Translations under genes and position numbers: made by a program
Assembly: GCA_947164865.1 (NCBI GenBank)
Contig: CAMUYA010000014.1
Coordinates: 18,349 to 82,348 of the forward strand
Source of the DNA: an uncultured Lachnospiraceae bacterium
Lineage (GTDB): Bacteria > Bacillota > Clostridia > Lachnospirales > Lachnospiraceae
Length of the DNA stretch: 64,000 nucleotides
Direction of reading: 5' to 3'
In this document: piece by piece, positions 53,932 through 62,932 of the stretch
Layout of the letters: the number at the start of each line of letters is the position of its first letter
How positions within the stretch are numbered: the first letter of the stretch is position 1
Notes under the pieces: model-generated
The model's input: only the letters and a program-made list of their open reading frames with translations
Told to the model about the DNA's origin: nothing
The model's database searches: none

Positions 53932-54444
53932 ATGGGAAAGTTCGACGGAATACTTAATGTTTTTAAAATGAACGGCGAGGATGAAGACGATTATGATGAT
54001 TACGACGGCTATGATGATGACGAATATGCGTCACCCAAGCCTGCCAAAAAATCTGACAGTACATCCGATCCGGGATATGATGACAAAAAGACATCGAGAG
54101 GCCTGCTTTCTCCCAAGACTGTAACCAAAAATGCTTTCGGTACAAGGAAAGGCTCTAATATGAACAATATGGAAGTTTGCGTAATTAAACCCACATCGTT
54201 TGACGATTCGCTTCAGATAGCGGATGCACTTCTTGAAGGAAGAAGCGTTGTTCTTAATCTTGAGGGTATCGACAAGGACCTTGCACAGAGGATTGTTGAT
54301 TTTGTTACCGGTTCCTGCTATTCATTGAAGGCACATTTTGAAGCCATCTCTAAATTCGTTTTCGTTATTACTCCCGAGGCTGTTTACATTTCGGGTGCTA
54401 CACAGGAAAGCGGATTTAACGGCGGAAAAGATTTCCAGATCTGA
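53932..54444 (+). CDS. sepF: Cell division protein SepF
   Basis: Membrane-bound FtsZ partner that shapes the septum. The N-terminal peptide (MGKFDGILNVFKMN) is the amphipathic membrane anchor, followed by an acidic, Asp/Tyr-rich linker (about 18-35) and the SepF core with PTSFDDSLQIADALLEGRSVVLNLEGID and DFVTGSCYSLKA. 170 residues. AGGAGGAAAAAG precedes the ATG. A terminator follows. Confidence 0.94.
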   Translation: MGKFDGILNVFKMNGEDEDDYDDYDGYDDDEYASPKPAKKSDSTSDPGYDDKKTSRGLLSPKTVTKNAFGTRKGSNMNNMEVCVIKPTSFDDSLQIADALLEGRSVVLNLEGIDKDLAQRIVDFVTGSCYSLKAHFEAISKFVFVITPEAVYISGATQESGFNGGKDFQI

Positions 54445-54508
54445 TAGGATTTATCCGATGACGATCAATCCGTATTCCGCTCAGACATAACAATAATGCT
54501 TATATACA

Positions 54509-54541
54509 GGGAACTTCCCTTACAGGAAGTTCTCATTTTTT
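54509..54541 (+). terminator. Intrinsic terminator between sepF and aroB
   Basis: GGGAACTTCC (54509-54518) pairs with GGAAGTTCTC (54525-54534) over a six-base loop, ten pairs with one G.T, and ATTTTTT follows. Confidence 0.8.
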
Positions 54542-54585
54542 GAGAGGACATTATTTATAATTCAAGTAATAGGGAGTTACCTGCC

Positions 54586-55692
54586 ATGTCATCAAGAATG
54601 ACTGTAAATTACAACAAAAAACCCTGCTATGATATTGTTTACGAACAGTCATTTGACGCGCTATGGGATGAACTTAATAAGGATGATGTTTCATCACGGC
54701 GTATATGTGTTGTTACCGATTCAAACGTTGCTCCGCTATATTTAAGCGATATATTGAGCGTGCTTGATGGTAAATGCATAAAGGCGGTTTCTTACACTAT
54801 TCCCGCAGGGGAAGAGAATAAGAATCTGGATAATATAAAGGGATTATACAAATATCTTATCGAAGAAAAATTCGACAGAAAAGACTTGCTTATCGCCCTT
54901 GGAGGCGGTGTTATCGGTGATATGACAGGATTTACGGCTGCCACATATCTGAGAGGCATAGATTTTGTACAGATCCCCACCACTTTGCTTGCGCAGGCTG
55001 ATTCGTCAATTGGCGGCAAGACAGGAGTGGATTTTGACGGATATAAGAATATGGTTGGAGCTTTTAAGATGCCGAAGCTTGTTTATATGAATATTTCGGT
55101 ACTTAAGACCCTTCCCGACAGACAGTTTTTCTCCGGGTTTGCCGAGGTTATGAAGGCTGCTCTTATCAGAGATGAACTTTTTTACACCTGGCTGATCGAT
55201 AATCTGTATGAGATATGCGGTAAAGAGCCGGATATTCTTGAAGAGATGATCATCAAAAGCTGTGACATAAAGCGTATGATAGTGGAAAAGGATCCCACCG
55301 AAAAAGGTGAAAGAGCTCTTCTTAATCTTGGACACACGATCGGCCATGCCATAGAAAAGTATATGAATTTTGAATTATATCACGGTGAATGTGTTGCTCT
55401 TGGATGCGTTTGCGCCGCATATATTTCATGGAAAAAGGATTATCTCACAAAAGATGAATACTATGAGATAAGGGATATGTTTGTTCCGTTTAATCTTCCT
55501 ATCTCCATAGATAAACTGGATCTTGAGAAAGTGCTTGAGATTACGAAATCCGATAAAAAGATGGATGGGGGAACCATTCGTTTTATTCTTCTTAAAAAGA
55601 TCGGAAAGGCATTTATCGATTCTACCGTTACCGATTCCGAAATACTGGAAGCTCTTGATGAGATCAATTTTGATGAAGAAAACGGTAATTAG
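54586..55692 (+). CDS. aroB: 3-dehydroquinate synthase
   Basis: Second step of the shikimate pathway, closing DAHP to 3-dehydroquinate with NAD and a divalent metal. Motifs are ALGGGVIGDMTGFTAATYLRG, PTTLLAQADSSIGGKTGVD, GFAEVMKAALI and LNLGHTIGHAIE, giving the metal Glu and His ligands. 368 residues. No other aromatic gene is nearby. It is followed at 14 bases by lspA. Confidence 0.95.
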   Translation: MSSRMTVNYNKKPCYDIVYEQSFDALWDELNKDDVSSRRICVVTDSNVAPLYLSDILSVLDGKCIKAVSYTIPAGEENKNLDNIKGLYKYLIEEKFDRKDLLIALGGGVIGDMTGFTAATYLRGIDFVQIPTTLLAQADSSIGGKTGVDFDGYKNMVGAFKMPKLVYMNISVLKTLPDRQFFSGFAEVMKAALIRDELFYTWLIDNLYEICGKEPDILEEMIIKSCDIKRMIVEKDPTEKGERALLNLGHTIGHAIEKYMNFELYHGECVALGCVCAAYISWKKDYLTKDEYYEIRDMFVPFNLPISIDKLDLEKVLEITKSDKKMDGGTIRFILLKKIGKAFIDSTVTDSEILEALDEINFDEENGN

Positions 55693-55706
55693 TTTCAGAG
55701 GTTTAT

Positions 55707-56249
55707 ATGAGTAAAAATAAGACAACTTATTCCAAAACAATTGCTCTGATAGTGGATCTTGTTATAGTTGGGATCCTTATTGCAGCAGATCAGATCATCA
55801 AACATTTTGTACTTTTGAATCTTAAGGGGCATGATGCTCATGTGCTCATAGAAAATGTTCTGGAGTTCGATTATGTCGAAAACAGAGGCTCTGCCTTCGG
55901 CATGCTTCAGAATCAGAAGTTCTTTATTCTTTTTGTAGGTGCTATATTCATGGCCGTTATAGTTTTTCTGACTGTAAGGCTTCCTCTCAAAAAGAAGTTT
56001 ATCCCCGCGCACATTCTATTTTCCATGGTCGTTGCGGGCGGAATAGGGAACATGATCGACAGGATAAGGATCGATTATGTGGTTGATTATATATCCTTTG
56101 TGCTTATACATTTCCCGGTCTTTAACTTTGCAGACAGCTGTGTTGTACTGGGTGTTATAGGCTTGTTTATCCTTTTCCTCTTTGTGTATAAGGAGAAGGA
56201 CCTGGATTTCCTGAAGCTTAAACAGAACAGATACAGAGATATTGAATAG
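55707..56249 (+). CDS. lspA: Lipoprotein signal peptidase
   Basis: Membrane aspartyl protease that cleaves prolipoproteins after lipid addition. Four hydrophobic segments and the catalytic regions GGIGNMIDRIRID and FPVFNFADSCV are present, together with DYVENRGSAFGML. The length of 180 residues is slightly long because of a charged C-terminal tail. Upstream of rluD, the usual lspA-rluD pair. Confidence 0.95.
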   Translation: MSKNKTTYSKTIALIVDLVIVGILIAADQIIKHFVLLNLKGHDAHVLIENVLEFDYVENRGSAFGMLQNQKFFILFVGAIFMAVIVFLTVRLPLKKKFIPAHILFSMVVAGGIGNMIDRIRIDYVVDYISFVLIHFPVFNFADSCVVLGVIGLFILFLFVYKEKDLDFLKLKQNRYRDIE

Positions 56250-56258
56250 GTACTGTAT

Positions 56259-57161
56259 ATGAACTATATTACTGAAATCGAGATGGATGGGGAACGCATA
56301 GATAAATGCATTCCCCTTTTTTGTGAAAATCTGTCCAGAAGTTATGCTTCAAAGCTTATAAAGGATGGACTGGTGCTTGTAAACGGTAAGCAGGTCAAAG
56401 CAAGCTTTGTTCTTTCTGAAGGTGATGAAGTGTCATTTGACATTCCTCCTGCTCAGATGCCCCAAATAGAGCCGGAAAACATCCCTCTTGATATTCTTTA
56501 TGAAGATGATGATGTTATCGTTGTCAATAAACCTAAGGGTATGGTTGTGCATCCCGCTGCAGGTCATTACAGCAAAACCCTTGTAAACGCGCTCATGTAT
56601 CATTGCGGAGACAGTTTGTCTGGCATAAACGGAGTGTTAAGGCCGGGAATAGTACACAGGATAGATATGGATACCACAGGCTCCGTAATAGCCTGTAAAA
56701 ATGATAAAGCTCACGACAGCATCGCACTTCAGTTAAAGGAGCATTCCGTAAAAAGACTTTACAGAGCAATCTGCTGCGGTGTTATCAAAGACGATGAAGG
56801 TGTGATCGAAACCAACATCGGTAGAAGCTCATCTGACAGAAAAAAGATGGCCGTTGTTCCTGCGGGAAGCGGCAAATCGGCCATAACTCACTATAAGGTG
56901 CTTAAGAGATTCGACAAATACACCTATGTTGAATGCAGGCTGGAGACAGGAAGAACCCATCAGATACGCGTTCATATGACCCATATAGGTCATCCGCTTT
57001 TAGGGGATAATGTATACGGTAATCAGAAATCACCTTTTAAACTTACCGGTCAGTGCCTGCATGCTTATTATCTTGGCTTTGAACAACCGACAACAGGCGA
57101 GTATGTAGAAACTGTAGCACCTTTGCCCGAGTATTTTTCACATCTTTTGGAAATTCTCTGA
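56259..57161 (+). CDS. Ribosomal large-subunit pseudouridine synthase (RluD type)
   Basis: S4 domain at the N terminus (RIDKCIPLFCENLSRSYASKLI) followed by a RluA-family synthase domain: VVNKPKGMVVHPAAG, and the catalytic Asp in GIVHRIDMDTTGSVI, where HRLDKDTSG is the common form. ETGRTHQIRVHMTHIGHPLLGD is at the end. 300 residues. The target position in 23S rRNA is a family inference. Confidence 0.93.
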   Translation: MNYITEIEMDGERIDKCIPLFCENLSRSYASKLIKDGLVLVNGKQVKASFVLSEGDEVSFDIPPAQMPQIEPENIPLDILYEDDDVIVVNKPKGMVVHPAAGHYSKTLVNALMYHCGDSLSGINGVLRPGIVHRIDMDTTGSVIACKNDKAHDSIALQLKEHSVKRLYRAICCGVIKDDEGVIETNIGRSSSDRKKMAVVPAGSGKSAITHYKVLKRFDKYTYVECRLETGRTHQIRVHMTHIGHPLLGDNVYGNQKSPFKLTGQCLHAYYLGFEQPTTGEYVETVAPLPEYFSHLLEIL

Positions 57162-57196
57162 GTTGTGTAAAAAATACAAAATATTAGCATTTTTGA

Positions 57197-57225
57197 TTGA
57201 TAATTCGTGCATTTTAACGTATAAT
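57197..57225 (+). promoter_or_regulatory. Promoter of the cytidylate-kinase-like gene
   Basis: TTGATA (57197-57202) and TATAAT (57220-57225) with a 17-base spacer. The start of transcription would be near 57232, about 30 bases before the ATG at 57263. Confidence 0.75.
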
Positions 57226-57262
57226 AACATTGAAAATGCTTCTAAGAAAGGCAGGTGGCAAT

Positions 57263-57889
57263 ATGAACACAATTATTACCATAGGAAGACAGTTCGGCTC
57301 TGAGGGTCGTGAGATCGGTGAAAAACTGGCATCGGATCTAAGCATTCCTTTTTATGATAAAGAGCTTCTTACCAGAGCTGCAAAGGAGAGCGGCTTTTGT
57401 GAAGAAATGTTGCAGAACCATGATGAAAGACCTACCAATTCATTTCTCTACAATCTGGTTATGGACACTTATTCATTCGGTTATAATTCGGCTTCTTATT
57501 CCGACATGCCCATTAGCCACAAAGTATTCCTGGCTCAGTTTGATGCGATCAAGAAAGTGGCTGACGAAGGCCCCTGTGTAATAGTCGGAAGATGTGCTGA
57601 TTATGCTCTTAACGATTATTCCAATGTTGTTAAGCTCTTTATCTTCGGAGAGGATGAGACAAAGATCAAATACATCATGGAGTGTTACAATGTGGACGAG
57701 AAAAAAGCTCGTGACATGATGGTAAAGAAGGATAAGCAGCGTCAGAGCTATTATAACTATTACACATCAAAGAAATGGGGCAGAAGTGATTCCTATGATC
57801 TTTGCATCAATTCCAGCAAGCTGGGAGTTGACGGATGTGTAAAACTGATAACTCAGTATATCGAAGATTTTGAGAAATACAAAAAGTGA
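57263..57889 (+). CDS. Cytidylate kinase-like family protein
   Basis: P-loop kinase-like protein of 208 residues. The P-loop region is IGRQFGSEGREIGEKLA, followed by IPFYDKELLTRAAKESGF; later CVIVGRCADYAL and an arginine-rich lid (KKDKQRQSYYNYYTSKKWG) are seen. It belongs to the cytidylate_kinase-like group rather than to true Cmk, and its substrate is unknown. The start at 57263 has GCAGGTGG upstream; an ORF from TTG 57230 would begin at the predicted transcription start. Confidence 0.85.
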   Translation: MNTIITIGRQFGSEGREIGEKLASDLSIPFYDKELLTRAAKESGFCEEMLQNHDERPTNSFLYNLVMDTYSFGYNSASYSDMPISHKVFLAQFDAIKKVADEGPCVIVGRCADYALNDYSNVVKLFIFGEDETKIKYIMECYNVDEKKARDMMVKKDKQRQSYYNYYTSKKWGRSDSYDLCINSSKLGVDGCVKLITQYIEDFEKYKK

Positions 57890-57928
57890 TCGGACATAAA
57901 GTTTTTTGTTAATATTTTACGAAATTTG

Positions 57929-57957
57929 TTGACATATTTTGGCACCTCTGCTATGAT
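57929..57957 (+). promoter_or_regulatory. Strong promoter of the rplU operon
   Basis: TTGACA (57929-57934) and TATGAT (57952-57957) with a 17-base spacer and TG one base before the -10. It matches the housekeeping consensus closely, as expected for a ribosomal protein operon. Confidence 0.88.
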
Positions 57958-57963
57958 ATTCGA

Positions 57964-58080
57964 GTATGCCGCGTAATGGGGTTTAAGTGTGCTCATGCAC
58001 CACCGTAATTAGCGAAAGTGAAGCATTTCTTCACTTCAAAAGGCCCAGTGATTGCATACTTCATGGCCATATCATGAAAA
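57964..58080 (+). promoter_or_regulatory. rplU leader, candidate L21 leader RNA
   Basis: About 115 bases of leader between the promoter and the ribosome site. It contains AGTGAAG with CTTCACT as a stable stem (around 58017-58039), and smaller paired parts such as GGTG complementing CACC. Firmicutes commonly have an L21 leader motif here that regulates rplU-prp-rpmA. The match to that family is inferred from position and structure. Confidence 0.55.
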
Positions 58081-58094
58081 GGAGGTGCCTATTT

Positions 58095-58397
58095 ATGTAC
58101 GCTGTTATCGCAACAGGAGGAAAGCAGTATAAGGTTTCCGAGGGTGATCTTGTCAAGGTTGAAAAGCTTGACGCCGCTGAAGGAGATACTGTTACTTTTG
58201 ATGTTCTCGCTGTAAAGGGTGATAAGCTTGTTGCAGGTCCCGATGCCGCAAAGGCAAAGGTTTCCGCTACTGTAGTAGCTCAGGGACGTGAGAAGAAGGT
58301 TATCGTTTACAGATACAAGAGAAAGTCCGGATATCATAAGAAGAACGGACACAGACAGCCCTATACACAGGTTAAGATCGACAAAATCGAGGCGTAA
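58095..58397 (+). CDS. rplU: 50S ribosomal protein L21
   Basis: Large-subunit protein binding 23S rRNA. It begins [18 protein letters not shown] and ends with [19 protein letters not shown], both L21 signatures; 100 residues. The start at 58095 follows AGGAGGTG and matches the family. The longer frame from 57987 runs through the leader and is rejected. Confidence 0.98.
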   Translation: MYAVIATGGKQYKVSEGDLVKVEKLDAAEGDTVTFDVLAVKGDKLVAGPDAAKAKVSATVVAQGREKKVIVYRYKRKSGYHKKNGHRQPYTQVKIDKIEA

Positions 58398-58400
58398 CCT

Positions 58401-58745
58401 ATGACGACTGTCACTTTTGAAAAAGACGGTGATGGACAATACAGATCATTTACATGTTTTGGACATGCCGGATTCGCCAGAAAAAAAGCAGGAAGATATG
58501 AACCGGATATTCTTTGCGCAGCCATAACGGCTCTTACAGCAAATACAATAAACGGTCTCAGTGAGCTTGCAGGCGAAAATGTTACCGTAACAAAGAATGA
58601 TGAAGATGCTTTTGTAAGATGTGAGATAAATTCTCCTCTTAAAGAAAGCTCCATACTCCTGGTAGATGCATACCTGATGTCTCTCAGGGAATATGAAAAA
58701 GATTACGGTAAGAACCTAAAAGTAATCGTGAAGGAGGTAATATAA
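58401..58745 (+). CDS. prp: Ribosomal processing cysteine protease Prp (YsxB)
   Basis: Cysteine protease that trims the N-terminal extension of L27. The His and Cys are in CFGHAGFA and [10 protein letters not shown], as in the family. The length of 114 residues is usual. It sits between rplU and rpmA, and the L27 encoded next carries a matching cleavage site. Confidence 0.93.
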   Translation: MTTVTFEKDGDGQYRSFTCFGHAGFARKKAGRYEPDILCAAITALTANTINGLSELAGENVTVTKNDEDAFVRCEINSPLKESSILLVDAYLMSLREYEKDYGKNLKVIVKEVI

Positions 58746-58746
58746 A

Positions 58747-59031
58747 ATGCTGAATTTAGGCCTTCAGTTTTTTGCTCATAAAAAAGGAGTCGGCTCCACA
58801 AAGAACGGTAGAGATTCCGAGTCCAAGAGACTTGGTGCTAAGCGTGCGGACGGACAGTTCGTTAAAGCCGGAAACATTCTTTACAGACAGCGTGGAACCA
58901 AGATCCATCCCGGAGTAAACGTAGGGATCGGAGGAGACGATACTTTATTTGCTCTTACAGACGGAGTTCTTCGTTTTGAGAGAAAAGGCAGGGACAGGAA
59001 ACAGGCTTCCGTTTATCCTGTTGAGAAGTAA
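58747..59031 (+). CDS. rpmA: 50S ribosomal protein L27 precursor
   Basis: Large-subunit protein near the peptidyl transferase centre. It begins [17 protein letters not shown], so the mature form should start at Ala10 after Prp cuts the LQFF/A site. The rest is typical ([39 protein letters not shown]). 94 residues. A terminator follows. Confidence 0.98.
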   Translation: MLNLGLQFFAHKKGVGSTKNGRDSESKRLGAKRADGQFVKAGNILYRQRGTKIHPGVNVGIGGDDTLFALTDGVLRFERKGRDRKQASVYPVEK

Positions 59032-59053
59032 TTCGTTTTGATATTGTATTTTA

Positions 59054-59087
59054 CGGCTCCTTACATCAAAGTTTGGAGCCGTTTTTT
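59054..59087 (+). terminator. Intrinsic terminator after rpmA
   Basis: CGGCTCC (59054-59060) pairs exactly with GGAGCCG (59075-59081), followed by six T. Confidence 0.9.
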
Positions 59088-59161
59088 AGCTTTCGGACAT
59101 CTGATTGTATTTGCTATGACCTCATGGTTTTTTACATCGTAAGGAAGTTAAGAGGTGTGTT

Positions 59162-60454
59162 ATGTTTGCGGACAGAGCAAAGATAGTGATACGAAGCGGG
59201 AAAGGCGGTGACGGCCATGTTTCTTTCCGCAGGGAAAAATATATAACAAACGGTGGACCGGACGGTGGTGACGGCGGACGCGGTGGAGATGTTATACTCA
59301 AAGTCGATGAGGGTCTGGGTACTCTTGTGGACTTTAGAAATGTGCGCAAATATAAGGCAGGAAACGGTGAAGACGGCGGAAAGAAAAACTGCCGCGGTAA
59401 AGACGGGGAAGATATTATTCTTAAAGTTCCCGAGGGAACCGTTGTAAGGGATGCCAATACCGGAAAAGTAATTATAGACATGTCCGGTGATACACGTGAG
59501 TATACGATCCTTTCCGGAGGACGCGGCGGAAAAGGAAACCAGCATTATGCCACATCAACCATGCAGGCACCCAAGTATGCTCAGCCCGGCCAGGAAGCCA
59601 AAGAGCTCGAAGTGCTTCTGGAGCTTAAGGTAATTGCTGATGTAGGTCTTGTAGGTTTCCCAAATGTTGGAAAATCAACCTTTTTATCCCGCGTTACAAA
59701 TGCGAAACCCAAGATCGCAAATTATCATTTTACAACGCTTAATCCCAATCTTGGCGTAGTGGATCTTGATGATAAAGGATTTGTTATAGCTGATATTCCA
59801 GGGCTTATTGAAGGCGCTGCGGAAGGCATAGGACTGGGACATGAATTTCTCAGACATATCGAGAGAACCAGGCTTCTGGTACATATAGTTGATGCTGCCG
59901 GAACCGAAGGCAGAGATCCTATAGAGGATATAAAAGCTATAAACCATGAGCTTGAAAAATATGATGCGGATGTGGCTAAGAAGCCTCAGATCATTGCCGC
60001 TAATAAAATAGATGCAATTTATGAGGGTGATGGTTCCGATATTATAAAAAAGATAAAAGATGAATTTGAAGTGAAGCTTGGAATCCCGGTTTATCCTATA
60101 TCCGCGGTATCCGGTAAAGGTGTCAAAGAGCTTCTTTATGCGATAAGTGAAAAGCTTGAAACCATTGGAGGAAAGCCTTCGGTATTTGAACAGGAATTTG
60201 ATCCGAACGAGGCTCTTGCCGTATCTGATGAGCCTTATACCGTCTATTATGATGATGAAGAGGACGAATATGTGATCGAAGGTCCAAGGATTGAAAGAAT
60301 GCTCGGTTATACAAATCTTGATTCAGAAAAAGGATTTGCATTTTTCCAGAATTTCCTTAAAGATCAGGGAATGCTTGAGCAGCTTGAAAACCTTGGAATT
60401 AAAGACGGTGATACAGTCCGTATGTACGGACATAGTTTTGACTATTATAAGTAG
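59162..60454 (+). CDS. obg: GTPase Obg
   Basis: Essential GTPase in 50S assembly and stress response. Gly-rich Obg domain at the N terminus (GKGGDGHVSFRREK, GGPDGGDGGRGGDV), G domain with GFPNVGKSTFLS, DIPGLIEGAAEGIGLGHEFL and NKID, and a C-terminal OCT domain (VIEGPRIERMLGYTNLDSE). 430 residues. GAGGTG precedes the ATG. Downstream genes are also ribosome-assembly factors. Confidence 0.97.
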   Translation: MFADRAKIVIRSGKGGDGHVSFRREKYITNGGPDGGDGGRGGDVILKVDEGLGTLVDFRNVRKYKAGNGEDGGKKNCRGKDGEDIILKVPEGTVVRDANTGKVIIDMSGDTREYTILSGGRGGKGNQHYATSTMQAPKYAQPGQEAKELEVLLELKVIADVGLVGFPNVGKSTFLSRVTNAKPKIANYHFTTLNPNLGVVDLDDKGFVIADIPGLIEGAAEGIGLGHEFLRHIERTRLLVHIVDAAGTEGRDPIEDIKAINHELEKYDADVAKKPQIIAANKIDAIYEGDGSDIIKKIKDEFEVKLGIPVYPISAVSGKGVKELLYAISEKLETIGGKPSVFEQEFDPNEALAVSDEPYTVYYDDEEDEYVIEGPRIERMLGYTNLDSEKGFAFFQNFLKDQGMLEQLENLGIKDGDTVRMYGHSFDYYK

Positions 60455-60474
60455 TTTATTAACAGAGGTATTAT

Positions 60475-60771
60475 ATGGAGCTTACAAGTAAACAGAGAGC
60501 ATATCTTAAAAGCCTGGCAAGTACAATGAATCCGGTTTTCCAGATAGGAAAAAGCAGTGTCACGCCCGAAATGACTCACGCTGTTGAGGAATGCTTTAAC
60601 AATAATGAGCTTATAAAGCTGAACGTGCTCAAAAACTGTGATGACGATGTACATGAGATTGCAAATGTTATCGCCGACAGGACTCGTTCTACTCTTGTGC
60701 AGGTTATTGGGAAAAAGATCGTACTCTACAAACCTTTTAAGGAGAAACAGAAGATTATTCTTCCCAAATAA
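60475..60771 (+). CDS. YhbY-family CRM-domain RNA-binding protein
   Basis: 98-residue CRM-domain protein thought to bind pre-50S particles. It begins LTSKQRAYLKSLASTMNPVFQIGKSS and contains LIKLNVLKNC, with the IGKKIVLYKP end typical of the family. It follows obg by 20 bases and precedes yqeK by 9, leaving no room for nadD, which usually lies between. Confidence 0.94.
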   Translation: MELTSKQRAYLKSLASTMNPVFQIGKSSVTPEMTHAVEECFNNNELIKLNVLKNCDDDVHEIANVIADRTRSTLVQVIGKKIVLYKPFKEKQKIILPK

Positions 60772-60780
60772 TAATGCCCT

Positions 60781-61353
60781 ATGGATACAAAAAAGATATT
60801 AAAAGCTTTAGAAAAAGAACTTGATTATAAAAGGCTTGAGCATACAAGAGGCGTTGAATTTACATCTGCGGCTCTTGCAATGGCTCACGGAGCCGATATG
60901 GAAAAAGCCAGGCTTGCAGGGCTTTTGCATGATTGTGCAAAAGGCTATTCCGATGAAAAAAAGCTTGAATTATGTGAGAAGTATTCACTTCCCATAAGCG
61001 ATGTTGAACGGGATAATCCGGGCCTTTTACATGCAAAACTCGGTTCTTATCTGGCACATAAAGATTATGAGATTTATGATAAAGAGATACTTGATGCCAT
61101 CGAATGGCATACTACGGGCAGACCGGGAATGTCTCTTCTTGAAAAGATCGTATTTGTGGCAGATTATATAGAACCGGGAAGGAAGCCGCTTCCTCATATC
61201 GATGAAGTAAGAAGGCTTGCTTTTGCTGATATTGATAAGGCAGTTTTACAGATACTCGAGGATACTCTGACTTATCTGGGAGAAGGAAGTAAAGCTGTCG
61301 ATCCCATGACAAGTAAAACCTTAGAGTATTATAAAAAGGCTCTTGATAAATAA
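60781..61353 (+). CDS. yqeK: HD-domain phosphohydrolase YqeK
   Basis: Probable diadenosine tetraphosphate (Ap4A) hydrolase of the YqeK family. The metal-binding motifs are EHTRGVEFTS, LLHDCAKGY and AIEWHTTGRPGMS, followed by VFVADYIEPGR. 190 residues, with no nicotinate-nucleotide adenylyltransferase part. It is followed by rsfS, as usual. Confidence 0.93.
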   Translation: MDTKKILKALEKELDYKRLEHTRGVEFTSAALAMAHGADMEKARLAGLLHDCAKGYSDEKKLELCEKYSLPISDVERDNPGLLHAKLGSYLAHKDYEIYDKEILDAIEWHTTGRPGMSLLEKIVFVADYIEPGRKPLPHIDEVRRLAFADIDKAVLQILEDTLTYLGEGSKAVDPMTSKTLEYYKKALDK

Positions 61354-61397
61354 CGAAATTGCTTAAGAAGAAGTTCATCAATTCAGATTGGAGATTT

Positions 61398-61757
61398 ATG
61401 GCAGATAAAAAGACAAACGAGATGGCCAAGCTTGCCATCGATGCACTTGAAGATAAAAAAGCCGAAGACATAAGGATGCTTGATATAAGTGAAGTATCAG
61501 TTATAGCGGATTATTTCATTATTGCAGGCGGGAATAACAAGAATCAGGTCCAGACACTGTGCGATAATGTTACCGAAAAGCTGGGACGCGCCGGCTATCC
61601 CGAGAATCATATCGAAGGATATGATACCGCAAACTGGGTGCTTATAGATTTCGGTGATATAATCGTGCACATATTTGATAAGGAAAACCGTACTCTGTAC
61701 GATCTTGAAAGGATCTGGCGTGACGGTAAACAGGTTAATATCGAAGATATGAAATAA
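61398..61757 (+). CDS. rsfS: Ribosome silencing factor RsfS
   Basis: Binds L14 and blocks subunit joining in starvation. Family motifs are KKAEDIRMLDISEVSVIADYF, ETAN-type YDTANWVLIDFGDIIVHIF and LERIWRDGK. 119 residues from ATG 61398, which has GGAG upstream; the longer frame from 61359 has no ribosome site. It is the last gene of the obg run and converges on the recombinase gene. Confidence 0.95.
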   Translation: MADKKTNEMAKLAIDALEDKKAEDIRMLDISEVSVIADYFIIAGGNNKNQVQTLCDNVTEKLGRAGYPENHIEGYDTANWVLIDFGDIIVHIFDKENRTLYDLERIWRDGKQVNIEDMK

Positions 61758-61798
61758 ATCCTTATTCTGATCAGAATTTTTTTTAAGTTATAAGGGAT
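61757..61798. terminator. Putative bidirectional terminator between rsfS and the recombinase gene
   Basis: ATTCTGATCAGAAT (61764-61777) is a palindrome followed by eight T in all. Around it, AATC-CTTAT and ATAAG-G-GATT can pair to extend the stem. It lies between convergent genes. The inner palindrome leaves only a four-base loop, so the exact fold is uncertain. Confidence 0.55.
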
Positions 61799-61806
61799 TG
61801 TTACTT

Positions 61807-62829
61807 TTAATCCTTAAGTGATTCACGCCAGTTTCTTGTCTTATTTGAAACGGATTCAAATGCTTTAGCGTAAATATTTGTTGTATTCAGGCTGGAATGT
61901 CCCATTCTCTGCTGTAAAGCAAGAATGTCACGCTCAGCCCGGTAAAACTCCATTGCGAAGCTGGAACGAAGCTTATGAGGACTTATCGTTCCGGCTTTTT
62001 CAGGTAAAGCAGCATCAACATACTTAGGAACAATCTCCTGGATCTGCCTTATGGCAAGTCTATCTCCTTTTAAAGTAACGAAAAGCGGCTCCTTGGGTCC
62101 GCAGGAGAGGGGAGTGGTCATCTGCTTTTCATCAAGATATTCTTTAATATACTCGCATGATTCATCTGAAAAATATATCTTACTCTGTTTTCCTCCTTTT
62201 CTAGTAACAACTACAGAACATTCATTAAGATCAAGGTCCCCGTTATCAATACCGTTCATTTCGGATACACGAAGGCCGGTGTCCAGGAACAGAAAAATCA
62301 TGGCGAGATCGCGTTTTTCATAATGTTTATGCCATTTTTGCTGACGAGGAGACAGCCCTGTGCCAAATCGGATAGTATTTAGTAACTTCTTCTGCTCTTC
62401 GCTTGTTAAAAAAATAACATAATCCTTCTGCGGAATTTTGATTTTTTGAGATCCGGGAACAGGATTATAATCTATAGCACGAAGTGTATCCGTCAGATAT
62501 CTGTAAAATGATGAAATTGCCGATCTGGTACGGGCTGTAGCGCTTATTGAATGCGTATCTGAATAAACCTCAATAAATTTATCTATATCGCTTGCGGAAA
62601 TTAGACTGAAATCCGAGGCTTTTATCTGCCTTTTTTTGCCTTCAAACCGGCAAAATTCACGATGATTCTGTATCATCCAATCAATGAAATGATTCAGATC
62701 TCTTGCATAACCTATACGTGTAGATAAGGCACGTTCATTTTTACGTCCGATCAGATAATCCTGACAGAATTCCGGAAGCTCGTCAACAAGTTCAATAAGA
62801 ACTAATGAATCACGTTTTTTTTCAAGCAT
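61807..62829 (-). CDS. Tyrosine recombinase / integrase
   Basis: 340-residue site-specific recombinase with an N-terminal SAM-like DNA-binding domain (LSTRIGYARDLNHFIDWMIQ) and a catalytic domain showing the R-H-R-H-Y set: Arg in DTGLRVSEMNGID, HKLR in SPHKLRSSFAMEFY, His in MGHSSLN and Tyr in NIYAKAF. The size and layout are XerC/D-like, but no recognisable prophage or conjugative genes are beside it. It may be a resident Xer-type enzyme or the remains or edge of an element continuing beyond the window. An extended -10 promoter lies upstream. Confidence 0.9.
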   Translation of the reverse strand: MLEKKRDSLVLIELVDELPEFCQDYLIGRKNERALSTRIGYARDLNHFIDWMIQNHREFCRFEGKKRQIKASDFSLISASDIDKFIEVYSDTHSISATARTRSAISSFYRYLTDTLRAIDYNPVPGSQKIKIPQKDYVIFLTSEEQKKLLNTIRFGTGLSPRQQKWHKHYEKRDLAMIFLFLDTGLRVSEMNGIDNGDLDLNECSVVVTRKGGKQSKIYFSDESCEYIKEYLDEKQMTTPLSCGPKEPLFVTLKGDRLAIRQIQEIVPKYVDAALPEKAGTISPHKLRSSFAMEFYRAERDILALQQRMGHSSLNTTNIYAKAFESVSNKTRNWRESLKD

Positions 62830-62932
62830 AATTACATTTACTCCAAAACAAATTGCAAAATTGATAATATAGATCTGAAAATATAGATGATCCGGTTAAG
62901 ACATTTTTATACCAAATCCAATTATATTTGAT

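Noticed and set aside
57987..58094. N-terminal extension of L21 from 57987
   Set aside because: It lies in the leader RNA, has no ribosome site, and L21 proteins start at the ATG at 58095.
61807..62829. Prophage or conjugative element carrying the recombinase
   Set aside because: No phage structural, relaxase, excisionase or repressor genes are in the window, and no tRNA with a flanking repeat was seen.
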